Source: JAWXUU01 sp044426045 (GTDB lineage: Bacteria; Bacillota; Clostridia; Christensenellales; CAMQZB01). From it: a stretch of DNA of 64,000 nucleotides. Positions 7,661 to 16,791 of the stretch are shown here, one piece after another. A program made the translations under genes and the position numbers. Numbering within the stretch: the stretch's first letter is position 1; the number at the start of each line of letters is the position of its first letter. The notes beneath the pieces were generated by a model. That model worked only from the letters and a program-made list of their open reading frames with translations. It made no database searches and had not been told where the DNA came from. The DNA lies in the NCBI GenBank assembly GCA_044426045.1, contig JAWXUX010000002.1:124001-188000 (forward strand), in the 5' to 3' direction.

Positions 7661-9049
7661 TTAGCTTTCAAGGAACAGTTTGTGCCTTTTTTCTGCAATC
7701 CCCGCCGATTTTTCAAGATATGTTTTCACATCTTTTGGGAGGGGTATTCTTTCAAGCCTATCTTCTGGCTTTGCATATGTTTTGGAAACACTGCCAGCCC
7801 CGCATGAAATTATCGGCATGTTTTCTTCCATGATGTCGATATTATATATGCTTTCAAAGCCTTTTTTAGCAAATCCGCAGTTTTCAAGGTTGTCTAGCGT
7901 GTATTTTTGGCGGTAGAGATAATATGGATTATACCCCGCTTCCGCAAGCTTTTTATAGCCATATTCCACCATTTTTGTGACGTCATTTCCGTGTTTTAGC
8001 ACGTCTTTTTCGTGGTATTTACTGCCCGATTTGAGACACAGCGTGTGGATTGTGATGTTTTGCGGATCAAGAGCGGTGATTTTTTCAAGGGTGTTTTCAA
8101 AGTCGGCAAAATTTTCCCCTTCAAGTCCGCAGATAAGGTCGGAATTGATAAGAAAATCGTGCTTTTTGGCAATCTCGAATATTCTCACAAAGTCGGCATA
8201 TGTATGGCTTCTGCCAATTCTTTTAAGCGTTTCGTCGCTCGCGGTTTGAGGGTTCACGCTTATGCGGTTTGCAAACTTTCTTGCAAGGGCGATTTTTTCT
8301 TCGGATAGCGTATCAGCCCTGCCACCTTCAAAGGTATACTCGCCTTTAAATTCGCCGATTGCTTCAAACATTTTTGCCATTTGCTTTTCGGAAATTGAGC
8401 TTGGCGTGCCACCGCCGATATAGACACTTCGAAGGTTATAACCGCCGTCCTTGATTGTTTTTCTTGCCCATTTGATATCCTCGCAAAGTGCGTCGATATA
8501 TCCATCCACAACAAGCGGTGAAACGCGGTTGATGTTTTCTGAAATGAACGAGCAATAATAGCAACGTGAAGCGCAGAATGGTATTCCCACATAAAGATTG
8601 ATATCGTTATCGTTTTTTGAATACAGCGGTTTTTGGATGTCGAATATTTGTTTCACGAGCTGGATTTTGTGATCGTGCACAAAATATTGATTTTTGAAAA
8701 CATCCGCTGCGTCAAGTCCCTTATCGATATAGTTTTTATAAAGTTTGACAGGGCGAATCCCCGTGAGTGCACCCCACACGACTTCTTTATTTGATTTACT
8801 TGAAAGCACAGAAAATAACGCTGTTTTAGATGAGCGTTTGAAGTTTCGCATGTCTTCAAGGCGGTCTGTTTTGGTAAAATCGTATTCGAAATTGTGGATT
8901 TCCCCCGCAAAGTTTATTTCGTTATAAAGCTTTGTTTCGCTTTCCTTAAAGGTGTGGGTGATTTCCGTTTCTTCAAATTCACTGCCAAAAATTCTGATGA
9001 TATCTTGGAGCTCTTTATTAAGTTTTTCGTGGTTAGTTTTGAAATTCAT
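7661..9049 (-). CDS. hemZ: HemZ-like radical SAM coproporphyrinogen dehydrogenase family protein
   Basis: A 462-residue radical SAM enzyme. The Fe-S cluster cysteines are C159, C163 and C166 in GIPFCASRCYYC, followed by the glycine-rich SAM motif YIGGGTPSS. The long N-terminal part before the barrel, with WGALTGIRPVKL at about 92-103, is the hallmark of the HemZ branch seen next to RelA and MBL genes in Firmicutes. HemZ is annotated as an oxygen-independent coproporphyrinogen oxidase, though no other haem gene is in this window, so the true substrate is open. It starts three bases after the MBL gene stop and has no clear Shine-Dalgarno, which suggests translational coupling. It is the last gene of the recJ-rel-MBL-hemZ unit. 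Confidence 0.85.
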   Translation of the reverse strand: MNFKTNHEKLNKELQDIIRIFGSEFEETEITHTFKESETKLYNEINFAGEIHNFEYDFTKTDRLEDMRNFKRSSKTALFSVLSSKSNKEVVWGALTGIRPVKLYKNYIDKGLDAADVFKNQYFVHDHKIQLVKQIFDIQKPLYSKNDNDINLYVGIPFCASRCYYCSFISENINRVSPLVVDGYIDALCEDIKWARKTIKDGGYNLRSVYIGGGTPSSISEKQMAKMFEAIGEFKGEYTFEGGRADTLSEEKIALARKFANRISVNPQTASDETLKRIGRSHTYADFVRIFEIAKKHDFLINSDLICGLEGENFADFENTLEKITALDPQNITIHTLCLKSGSKYHEKDVLKHGNDVTKMVEYGYKKLAEAGYNPYYLYRQKYTLDNLENCGFAKKGFESIYNIDIMEENMPIISCGAGSVSKTYAKPEDRLERIPLPKDVKTYLEKSAGIAEKRHKLFLES

Positions 9050-9052
9050 ATT

Positions 9053-9646
9053 CTATCTGTTTGCTGGGAAATATGGATTGAAGTTTCTTTCTTGCTCCAT
9101 TGTTGAAGCATCCCCGTGTCCTGGGAAAATTCTGCAATCGATATCCGCCACTTTTTCAACTGATTTGAGCAGTGTGTGATAGTTTCCGCCATAAAGGTCA
9201 CATCTGCCGATTGTGCCTTTGAAAATTGAATCGCCCGTGAACATGCTGTTTTTCACCAAAAAGCACATTCCGCCTTTTGTGTGACCTGGGCTTGCGATTG
9301 TTTTCACAACCATGTTTCCAACTTTCAGCGTGAAACTTTCGTCGATACTTTTGAATTTTTCAACTGGCTGAGTGCCTGATTTTGGGCTCATGAGAAGTTC
9401 GCCATCCTCTTTTCCAACGTAAACTGGAATGTCGAATTCTGCCACGATTTGGTTCACGCAACCGATGTGGTCGTGATGACCGTGCGTGAGTAGCACCGCT
9501 TTTGGCGTGAGGTTGTTTTGTTTTATAAAATTGATTGTTTCGCCCCCGCCCGCACCTGGGTCGACGATGAAACACTCGTTTGTTTCGTCAAACGCGACAT
9601 AGATATTATTTTCAAGCATTCCTGCGATTATTGTTTTTATTTTCAT
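9053..9646 (-). CDS. MBL-fold metallohydrolase (glyoxalase II-like, YqgX/YcbL type)
   Basis: A 197-residue single-domain metallo-beta-lactamase fold. The zinc motif HxHxDH is H55, H57, D59 and H60 in THGHHDH. Further ligands are in PGHTKGGMCF and in the FPGHG segment near residue 180. The substrate is not defined by sequence; the family hydrolyses thioesters such as S-lactoylglutathione or other acyl thiols. AAAGGTG precedes ATG 9646. It lies six bases after rel, in an order (rel-MBL-hemZ) common in Firmicutes. Confidence 0.85.
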   Translation of the reverse strand: MKIKTIIAGMLENNIYVAFDETNECFIVDPGAGGGETINFIKQNNLTPKAVLLTHGHHDHIGCVNQIVAEFDIPVYVGKEDGELLMSPKSGTQPVEKFKSIDESFTLKVGNMVVKTIASPGHTKGGMCFLVKNSMFTGDSIFKGTIGRCDLYGGNYHTLLKSVEKVADIDCRIFPGHGDASTMEQERNFNPYFPANR

Positions 9647-9655
9647 ATTGCACCT

Positions 9656-11827
9656 TTATTGATTATTGCTTCTGAACACTTTGATGACCTTTTCCATCAT
9701 GTTTAGTCTTGTGAAAAGTTTTGCAAGGTCGTCGATGTTTTTCAGAGTTATTGTGAAGTTCATGATTGCGTTTTTGTTTTTGTCAATTCTGGCGTTCACC
9801 GAGTTGATTGGGATTTGCATGTTTGATATTGCGCTCACAATTTCCGCAAGGATATTGTTTGAATCCACTGCCACAACTTGGATTGCGACTGAGAAACTTT
9901 GCGAAAGCGTTGAAACCCAACTTGCTTCGATAAGGCGGTCTTCTTCAAGTCCTTTCAGATTTGGGCAGTCGCATCTGTGGACGATTACGCCACGACCGCG
10001 CGAGATAAAGCCAACGATTGCATCCCCCGGAACTGGCGAGCAACAGCCTGAAATTCTGACTTGCATGCCGGCGTTTCCCGCAATGAGGACATTGTTTTTT
10101 GAATTTGACGGTTTTGAGGCGACATTCAAGAATTCTTTTGGTTTTTCCTTTTCTATTTCCGCAAGAAGGCTGTCCACAAGTTTCACGATAATTTGATTGA
10201 CAGTCACCGCGCCATATCCAACAGAGGCATACATTTCATCAATTGATGTGAATGCGAGTTTGGAAAACAGAACGGCAAGGTGTTTTTCACCTGTTAGTTG
10301 AGAAAGCGAAAATCCACGGCGTTTTGCTTCGATTTCTAGCATTGATTTACCGCGTTTGATGTTTTCTTCCTTCATTTCTTTTTTGAAGAATTGACGGATT
10401 TTGCCCTTTGCACCGTTTGTTTTGGCGATTTTTAACCAGTCCCAAGACGGGCCTTTTGAACCGTTGTTTGTGATGATTTCGACCACGTCGCCAACTTGAA
10501 GCTGGTATGACAAAGGCACGATTTTGCCGTTTACTATTGCGCCCGTGCATTTGTTGCCAACTGCCGAGTGGATGTGATAGGCAAAGTCGATTGGGGTTGA
10601 GCCTTCCGCAAGGGATTTGACGTCGCCTTTTGGGGTGAACACCAAAACTTCGCCTGTGTAAAGGTCGCCTTTGAATGATGTGAGAAAGTCCACACTGTCC
10701 TTCAAATCGCCTTCCCATTCCATGATTTCACGAAGGAAAGAAAGCCTTTCGTCAAAGGTTGTTGTTGCGTCGCGTTTTTCTTTATATTTCCAGTGCGCGG
10801 CGATACCGTATTCTGCGGTTTTGTGCATTTCATACGTTCTGATTTGAATTTCGAAAGGCTGACCGTAGTTTGTCACAACCGTTGTGTGGAGCGATTGATA
10901 AAGGTTTGGCTTTGGAGTTGCAATATAATCTTTGATACGCCCTGGGATTGGTTTCCATTTTTTGTGGATTTTTCCAAGAACTTCATAGCAGTTGTCGATA
11001 TCTTTCACGATTATGCGAACCGCTATCATGTCATATATTTGCTCGAAAGCGAGATGTTTATCACGCATTTTTTTATATATTGAATAAAGGTGTTTTGGAC
11101 GTCCGAAAACTTCTGCTTCGATTTCTGAAGACTTCAAATCTTCGGAAATTTCCTCAACAACTAGCCCAACGAGGCGTTTTCTTTCATAAAGACGCGTGTT
11201 GATAAGCTCAACGAGCGTGTAATATTTTTCAGTGTCGAGATAGCGAAGGCAAAGGTCTTCAAGTTCGCATTTGATTTGCGAGATACCAAGTTTGCCAGCA
11301 AGAGGGGTGTAGATATCGAGGGTTTCTTGCGCCATTTTCACTTGACGTGCTTTTGGAAGGAAAGAAAGCGTTCTCATGTTGTGGAGTCTATCGGCGAGTT
11401 TTATCATCAAAACACGAATGTCTTTCGCCATTGCAAAGAACATCTTTCTGAAGTTTTCCGCTTGCTCCTCTTCTTGCGATTTGAAGTCGATTTTTTCAAG
11501 CTTAGTCACGCCAATAACGAGGTCACAAACTTCTTTTCCGAACTTTTGTTCGATATCTTGGCTTGTGTACTGAGTGTCCTCAACGACGTCATGAATAAGG
11601 GCGGCGATGATTGTTTCAGGATCAAGCCCGATATCCATAAGAATGATTGCAACTTGGATTGGGTGAATGATATAATCCTCGCCCGAACTGCGTTTTTGCC
11701 CTTCGTGGGCAGAAAAAGCGAACTCCACTGCGCCAACTAGCATTTCGACAACTTCTGGGGCAGAGAAAGCTTCTTTTATGCGTTCCACTATTTCTATATA
11801 GTTTTTATCTTGCTGTAAGTTATCCAT
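9656..11827 (-). CDS. rel: Bifunctional (p)ppGpp synthetase/hydrolase
   Basis: A 723-residue long RSH protein with all expected parts: hydrolase HD domain (LIHDVVEDT, about residues 77-85), synthetase domain (GRPKHLYSIYKKM, about 240, and LYQSLHTTV), TGS domain (VFTPKGDV, about 395), a conserved-cysteine segment (RISGCCSPVPGD and HRCDCPN, about 600-640), and a C-terminal ACT domain. Both activities look intact. It makes and degrades the stringent-response alarmone at the ribosome. GGGGAG precedes ATG 11827. It follows recJ by 69 bp in the same direction. Confidence 0.95.
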   Translation of the reverse strand: MDNLQQDKNYIEIVERIKEAFSAPEVVEMLVGAVEFAFSAHEGQKRSSGEDYIIHPIQVAIILMDIGLDPETIIAALIHDVVEDTQYTSQDIEQKFGKEVCDLVIGVTKLEKIDFKSQEEEQAENFRKMFFAMAKDIRVLMIKLADRLHNMRTLSFLPKARQVKMAQETLDIYTPLAGKLGISQIKCELEDLCLRYLDTEKYYTLVELINTRLYERKRLVGLVVEEISEDLKSSEIEAEVFGRPKHLYSIYKKMRDKHLAFEQIYDMIAVRIIVKDIDNCYEVLGKIHKKWKPIPGRIKDYIATPKPNLYQSLHTTVVTNYGQPFEIQIRTYEMHKTAEYGIAAHWKYKEKRDATTTFDERLSFLREIMEWEGDLKDSVDFLTSFKGDLYTGEVLVFTPKGDVKSLAEGSTPIDFAYHIHSAVGNKCTGAIVNGKIVPLSYQLQVGDVVEIITNNGSKGPSWDWLKIAKTNGAKGKIRQFFKKEMKEENIKRGKSMLEIEAKRRGFSLSQLTGEKHLAVLFSKLAFTSIDEMYASVGYGAVTVNQIIVKLVDSLLAEIEKEKPKEFLNVASKPSNSKNNVLIAGNAGMQVRISGCCSPVPGDAIVGFISRGRGVIVHRCDCPNLKGLEEDRLIEASWVSTLSQSFSVAIQVVAVDSNNILAEIVSAISNMQIPINSVNARIDKNKNAIMNFTITLKNIDDLAKLFTRLNMMEKVIKVFRSNNQ

Positions 11828-11849
11828 ATTTTCTCCCCTGTTCTTTATT

Positions 11850-11922
11850 CTTTTCTTGATTTTCTTAATATATTTTCTTGATTTTCTTGATTTTCTTTAT
11901 ATGTTTTCTTGATTTTCTTTAT
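11850..11922. repeat. Imperfect TTTTCTTGAT repeats at the recJ 3' end
   Basis: Four or five spaced copies of TTTTCTTGA with short AT spacers run from the recJ-rel gap into the last codons of recJ. There they encode its KENQENI tail, so the recJ end may vary in length by slippage. Confidence 0.6.
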
Positions 11923-14173
11923 AGATTTTTGAATTTTCGAGTGGTGATTTCACGTTTGTGAAAACTAGCGTTTGTTTTTTGATGTCCAAAATTCCAAGTT
12001 CGCGAAGTACGTCTATTGTGAAAAATAGCGTTTGTTTTGAAATTTCGCCTGCGAGTTTTGCTTTTAGTTCAAAATAGATGTCGATTTGACGGACGTATTT
12101 TTCACCTTCTAGCATTTTTAGCATTTTATAGTATTTCGAAAACTCTTCACGCGAGATTTTTTTTGCTTCTTCATTTGTGACCAACGGCATTTCAATCGTT
12201 TTTATGCGATTTTTGATGTTTTTGCCACATTCTTTTGGGATTATACCACAGAGCGAATAGATGTTTTCATAAAGCTCGAATCCACTTGCATTTTGCGGAT
12301 TGACAAGAATTGTATTTTTGCCGACAAGCTCCTTGAAATAGCTTTTTTCTGTTGCAAATTTTGAGAGGTGCTCCCATTGTTGCAAACTTTCAAGCGTCAC
12401 TTTTGATGGAACTAACACAAGCGTTGAAAATGGTGATTTTTCGGCATTTTGGCTGACATTTTCAAGCGAGGCACTTTCAAAATCGCCTTTGTCGAAAAGA
12501 TAGATATCTTCGCTGTGGAAAATTTCGTCTTTTGAAAGGACGTGCCTTAAAATTGAGGACGGTTTTTCATTCCCCATGTACCTATCCATTTGCAAGTTCA
12601 CAAGCAAGTTGTTTTCCATTGCTTGGTTGAGTTTTTCCATATATTTGGCACTTCTGAAGCCCAAGATTTTTAAGCCGTCTGCCGTGCCAACGATGTGTTC
12701 ACCCGTTTTGCCAAGCTCTCGGAAATTGATTCTGCCACCTTTTAATAAAAAGATTGGTGATGGATTAAATTCACCAAATGGCTCCATCGCTTCAACGGAA
12801 TAGATGAAGTCTTTTGATACTTCTGTCGGCGTGATTTCCTCGTCAAAAAGTTTTGTTTCTTCAAACTCGCTGTTTGGAATTTCGCTTGAAACTTTTTCCA
12901 TTTCGTTTATAAATGCTTGCAGATTTTCCTTTTCTAGCGACAATCCACATGCCATTTTGTGACCGCCAAACGCTGAAAAAAGATGCTCGCATTTTGAAAG
13001 AATTCCGTGCAAATCAATGTTATAAACACTTCTTGCAGAACCTTTTATGTGCCCGTCCACCTCGGTTAAAATAACAACTGGACGGTCAAATTCTTCGGTG
13101 ATTTTTGAGGCAACAATGCCCATGATACCAACGAAAAATTCTTGGCTGAAAAGCACCAAAACTTTTTGCGATGCGTTTTTGATTGCGATATCGCGTGCGA
13201 TTTTGAAGTTTTCGGTCGTAATTTCTTGGCGCTGTTCGTTAAGGCTTGCAAGCTTTTCGCAAAGGTCTTTTATTTTTGAATACTCGTGCTCTTTTTTGGA
13301 AACGAGGTCTTTCACGAGGTGGGCATGTCCCATTCTTCCGCCGGCATTCAGCCTTGGAACGATTGAATATGCGATAGATTGCGAGTCAAACTTTGTTATT
13401 TTCGCTGAATTTTTGAGTTCGTCGATAAGATATTCGGGATTTGAATTCATTTTTGCAAGTCCCGCTTTCACGATAAGACGATTTTCTTTTGTGAGTGGCA
13501 CGCTGTCGCCAACTGTTGCAACGGTGGCAAGTTCGATATATTTTTTATAGTCCTCGCCCATGCCTTGCATGAGTTTGAAAACCACTCCCGCACCGCAAAA
13601 TTCTGTAACGTCATTTTGCAATTTTGGGTTTATCACAACGGTGTTTGGGATTGTTTCTTTTGGAATGTGGTGATCTGTTATCAGCACTTTTATTCCCATA
13701 GCTTTTATTTTTTCAGTTTCCGAAACTGCTGTTATTCCAAGGTCACACGTTATCAAAAGATCTGGTTTGAACGCTTCAAGGTGGGGTTTTATGTTGTCAA
13801 AATTGAGCCCATACCCCTCGTTTCTTTCGGGAATATAAGGAAAAACTTCGCATTTTTTATCCGCAAAATATCGCATGAAGATACCAAGTCCTGAAAGTCC
13901 GTCGCAATCATAGTCGCAGACGATAAAAATTCTTTTATTGTTTTCAACGGCTTCAGAAAGCATTGCAACGCCTTCTTTCATGCCGATAAGGTCAAATGGT
14001 GAAGAAAAATCATTTTCTGAAGCAAAAAGGTAGTCACGGAGTTTTTCTTTGGTGTCAATCCCCCTTGCAACAATAAGATTCATCACTTTTGGAGCAACGT
14101 TATATTCACGTGCAAATTCGCATGCAAGCTGCTGCTGGTCGCTATTTAGTTGTATACGTTTTTGAAGTTGCAT
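11897..14173 (-). CDS. recJ: Single-stranded-DNA exonuclease RecJ
   Basis: A 758-residue DHH-family 5'-3' exonuclease for recombination and repair. Motifs are DYDCDGLSGLG (about 82), DHHIPKETIP (about 167), RLNAGGRMGHA (about 273), and the DHHA1 segment GGHKMACGLSLE. A C-terminal extension of about 250 residues follows the OB part, as in Firmicute RecJ. The ribosome site before ATG 14173 is weak (GGTGA, four bases away). A TATAAT on the minus strand at 14207-14212 may be a -10 for this operon, but no good -35 is seen because the terminator stem lies there. Confidence 0.93.
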   Translation of the reverse strand: MQLQKRIQLNSDQQQLACEFAREYNVAPKVMNLIVARGIDTKEKLRDYLFASENDFSSPFDLIGMKEGVAMLSEAVENNKRIFIVCDYDCDGLSGLGIFMRYFADKKCEVFPYIPERNEGYGLNFDNIKPHLEAFKPDLLITCDLGITAVSETEKIKAMGIKVLITDHHIPKETIPNTVVINPKLQNDVTEFCGAGVVFKLMQGMGEDYKKYIELATVATVGDSVPLTKENRLIVKAGLAKMNSNPEYLIDELKNSAKITKFDSQSIAYSIVPRLNAGGRMGHAHLVKDLVSKKEHEYSKIKDLCEKLASLNEQRQEITTENFKIARDIAIKNASQKVLVLFSQEFFVGIMGIVASKITEEFDRPVVILTEVDGHIKGSARSVYNIDLHGILSKCEHLFSAFGGHKMACGLSLEKENLQAFINEMEKVSSEIPNSEFEETKLFDEEITPTEVSKDFIYSVEAMEPFGEFNPSPIFLLKGGRINFRELGKTGEHIVGTADGLKILGFRSAKYMEKLNQAMENNLLVNLQMDRYMGNEKPSSILRHVLSKDEIFHSEDIYLFDKGDFESASLENVSQNAEKSPFSTLVLVPSKVTLESLQQWEHLSKFATEKSYFKELVGKNTILVNPQNASGFELYENIYSLCGIIPKECGKNIKNRIKTIEMPLVTNEEAKKISREEFSKYYKMLKMLEGEKYVRQIDIYFELKAKLAGEISKQTLFFTIDVLRELGILDIKKQTLVFTNVKSPLENSKIYKENQENI

Positions 14174-14213
14174 AATTCACCATTTTATTTTTATGTTATA
14201 TATTTCATTATAA

Positions 14214-14243
14214 CAAAAAAGCCTTCAAAATTGAAGGCTTTTT
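14214..14243. terminator. secF terminator, symmetric
   Basis: The perfect palindrome AAAAGCCTTCAA/TTGAAGGCTTTT has A and T runs on both sides. It stands 34 bp after the secF stop and ends the secDF transcript before recJ. Confidence 0.92.
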
Positions 14244-14276
14244 ACAGTGTTTTATAAAATTATATATAATTTCGTA

Positions 14277-15287
14277 TTATTTTTTGCCTGCAAGTTTGTC
14301 TCTTTTGATTTTTGCATCTTGGAACACACCCCAAAGTGTTGGTGCGATGAAGATTGAAGAATAAGTACCGGCAAGAAGACCAATGATGATTGGAATTGCG
14401 AATTCTTTCATTGCTGAAACGCCGATGATTGCAAGGATTGTGATTGTCACAAGTGTTGTGATTGTTGTGTTGATACTTCTTGTCATAGTGTCTTTGATAG
14501 AAGTGTTCACAAGTTCTGACGGAGTTGCATCACGCATTGTGTATTTCGCTTTGTTTTCGCGAAGTCTGTCAAAGAGGACAATCGTGTTGTTGATTGAATA
14601 ACCAACGATTGTGATTAGCGCTGCGACAAATGAAGAGTTGATTTGGATTTGGAAAATTGCAACAAATGCAATCATGATCAAGATGTCATGTGCAAGTGCT
14701 GAAACTGCTGAAAGTCCAGACCACAATTCAAAACGAATTGCAACATAAACAAGGATTAGCGCTGCTGCTGCGAGAACTGAAATGATAGCATTCCAAATGA
14801 GTTCTGAACTTGCAGATGCACCAACTGTTGACATTGCGATTTCAGTTTTTGATTCGATTGATGTCGCTGTTGCTGTTGTGTCTGATGCTAGTGCTGATTT
14901 AACAACTGTGTAAAGAGTTGCTTCAATTTCGTCGTTAGCGGCAAACATTTCTTCATCAGTCATTGAAATGCCGTTTATAACATTTTGATATCTCACTTGA
15001 ACACCGATGTTGCCATCTTGTTCGATAGTTTGTGAAACTTCAACTGAAATTCCTTCTGATTCAAGAGTTGAAACAACAAGGTCGAGATATGAATCCACGT
15101 TTTCGTTTGTGAGGAGGTTATCTGCTGTCACAGTGACAACTGAACCACCAGAGAAGTCGATACCGATATTGAAACCAAAGATGATTGCAACAAGCATACC
15201 AACGATAATCAAAGAGGCAGATATTGTGTACCAAAGTTTCTTTTTAGTTGTGATTTGGCAATCCCAATTTTTAATCAATTTATTCAT
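14277..15287 (-). CDS. secF: Protein translocase subunit SecF
   Basis: A 336-residue membrane protein of the SecDF accessory complex, which uses the proton gradient to pull secreted proteins outward. It has six membrane spans: one near residues 18-40 before GIDFSGGSVV, then five from about 165 to 325 after an extracytoplasmic loop. The SecF motif VGYSINNTIVLFDRLRE is at about 227-243. GGGGG precedes ATG 15287, two bases after secD. The central outer loop (about 45-160) is alanine/threonine-rich. Confidence 0.93.
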   Translation of the reverse strand: MNKLIKNWDCQITTKKKLWYTISASLIIVGMLVAIIFGFNIGIDFSGGSVVTVTADNLLTNENVDSYLDLVVSTLESEGISVEVSQTIEQDGNIGVQVRYQNVINGISMTDEEMFAANDEIEATLYTVVKSALASDTTATATSIESKTEIAMSTVGASASSELIWNAIISVLAAAALILVYVAIRFELWSGLSAVSALAHDILIMIAFVAIFQIQINSSFVAALITIVGYSINNTIVLFDRLRENKAKYTMRDATPSELVNTSIKDTMTRSINTTITTLVTITILAIIGVSAMKEFAIPIIIGLLAGTYSSIFIAPTLWGVFQDAKIKRDKLAGKK

Positions 15288-15289
15288 GA

Positions 15290-16585
15290 TTATTCATTCC
15301 CCCTTGTTAGTTTATAGAATTTATTGTTTGTGTTGTTGATTGCAACAAACAAGTTTGCAAGAATTCTTGTGATTACAAGGCTTGTGAACAATGAGATGAT
15401 GATACCAGTTAGAAGCGTTACTGCAAACGCTTTGATTGTTGATGTTCCCAAAACAATAAGCACCACTGATGCGATGATTGTTGTGATGTTGGCATCAAGA
15501 ATTGCTCTTGTTGATCTTTTGAAACCGTTTGTCACAGAATCTGGAATGTTTTTGCCCATTGAATATTCATCTTTGATTCTTTCAAAGATGATAACGTTGG
15601 CATCGACCGCCATACCTATTGACAAAATCATACCCGCAATACCCGCAAGTGAAAGTTGTGTTAGTTGCATTGAACCCAAAACAAACACCAAGATGATTGT
15701 GTAGATGAAAAGCGAGATATTTGTCACGATACCAAATCCGCCATAAACTGCGAAGATGAAAAGGAAGATTAGCAATAGTCCCAAAGCACCTGCGATGATA
15801 CTTGATTGGATTGCGTCTTGTCCTAGTGTTGCTGAAACTGTCGCTTGTTCAACTGTTGTCAAATCAACTGTGAGTGCACCGCCTTGGATTTGGATTGCAA
15901 GTGCATTTGCTTCGTCATATGTGAAACCGCCTGTGATTTGCGCTGTTCCACCAGTGATTGCTGATTGAACTGTTGGAGAAGAGATAAGCTCGTCGTCAAG
16001 ATAGATATAGATGACGTCGCCAATCCAATTCGCTGTTGCTTCAGCAAATTTTGTGCTTCCCGCTGTTGTGAATTCAAGTGAAACTAGGTATTCTTGAGAT
16101 GAAGAATCATATCCTGCATAAGCTGATTTGATGTCCCCTGCTTGTCCTGACACAACAACTGTGCCGTCTGGATCAATGAATTCAAGAACCGCTGGTGTTC
16201 CGATGATGTCAAAAACGTCTTGTGACGCAACTTCACCTGTGCCTACGTCCGCTACTTCAACACGGATTTTGTTTCCTGATGAAGTTGAAACGCTTGCTTC
16301 AGTGTAGCCTGCGGCATAAAGTCTTTCTTCCAAGATTTGCATTGTGCTTTGGATGTGATAGTCAAGGTCACTTGCCTCATACATCGGCTCGCCGTCAATT
16401 TCTGGAATTGTCGCTTCAAATACAACATAGACACCGCCCGAAAGTTCGATACCTAGTGGAATGTTTGAAAATGGTGCATTGTAGTTGTACGTGCCAAAGC
16501 TGAAACTTGTGAATGTTAGAACACACATAAGAACCGCGATAAGTACGATCACTAGCAATATAGTTATGGCTTTTTTCTTGCTCAT
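15290..16585 (-). CDS. secD: Protein translocase subunit SecD
   Basis: A 431-residue partner of SecF. It has a first span at about residues 5-27, then LGIELSGGVYVVFEA, a large extracytoplasmic domain, and five further spans after about 265. The RND-type motif AVDANVIIFERIKDE is near residue 340. I chose ATG 16585 (MSKKKAIT), which has GGGAGG eleven bases upstream; frames further upstream give a basic, non-conserved extension. The leader is about 108 nt. Confidence 0.93.
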   Translation of the reverse strand: MSKKKAITILLVIVLIAVLMCVLTFTSFSFGTYNYNAPFSNIPLGIELSGGVYVVFEATIPEIDGEPMYEASDLDYHIQSTMQILEERLYAAGYTEASVSTSSGNKIRVEVADVGTGEVASQDVFDIIGTPAVLEFIDPDGTVVVSGQAGDIKSAYAGYDSSSQEYLVSLEFTTAGSTKFAEATANWIGDVIYIYLDDELISSPTVQSAITGGTAQITGGFTYDEANALAIQIQGGALTVDLTTVEQATVSATLGQDAIQSSIIAGALGLLLIFLFIFAVYGGFGIVTNISLFIYTIILVFVLGSMQLTQLSLAGIAGMILSIGMAVDANVIIFERIKDEYSMGKNIPDSVTNGFKRSTRAILDANITTIIASVVLIVLGTSTIKAFAVTLLTGIIISLFTSLVITRILANLFVAINNTNNKFYKLTRGNE

Positions 16586-16699
16586 ATTGAGTTTTGCCTC
16601 CCTTTTGTCCTTTTGTTTTTTAATATATAGTGGTTTATCATTATTTTTTTTGCATTTCAAAGCAAAATAATACATGTTCCACATTTATAGCTACTTATA

Positions 16700-16729
16700 A
16701 TTATATAATGAAATCAATTTTAGTGTCAA
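16700..16729 (-). promoter_or_regulatory. secDF promoter
   Basis: The -35 is TTGACA (16724-16729), the spacer is 18 bp and the -10 is TATAAT (16700-16705). Both hexamers are perfect. Apart from this promoter and the secD leader, 16586-16791 holds nothing recognisable. Confidence 0.88.
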
Positions 16730-16791
16730 TCGTTTTTCATGCAATATTGATTTTTTTCAATTTATATTTGCAATGAATTTTAACGTGATTC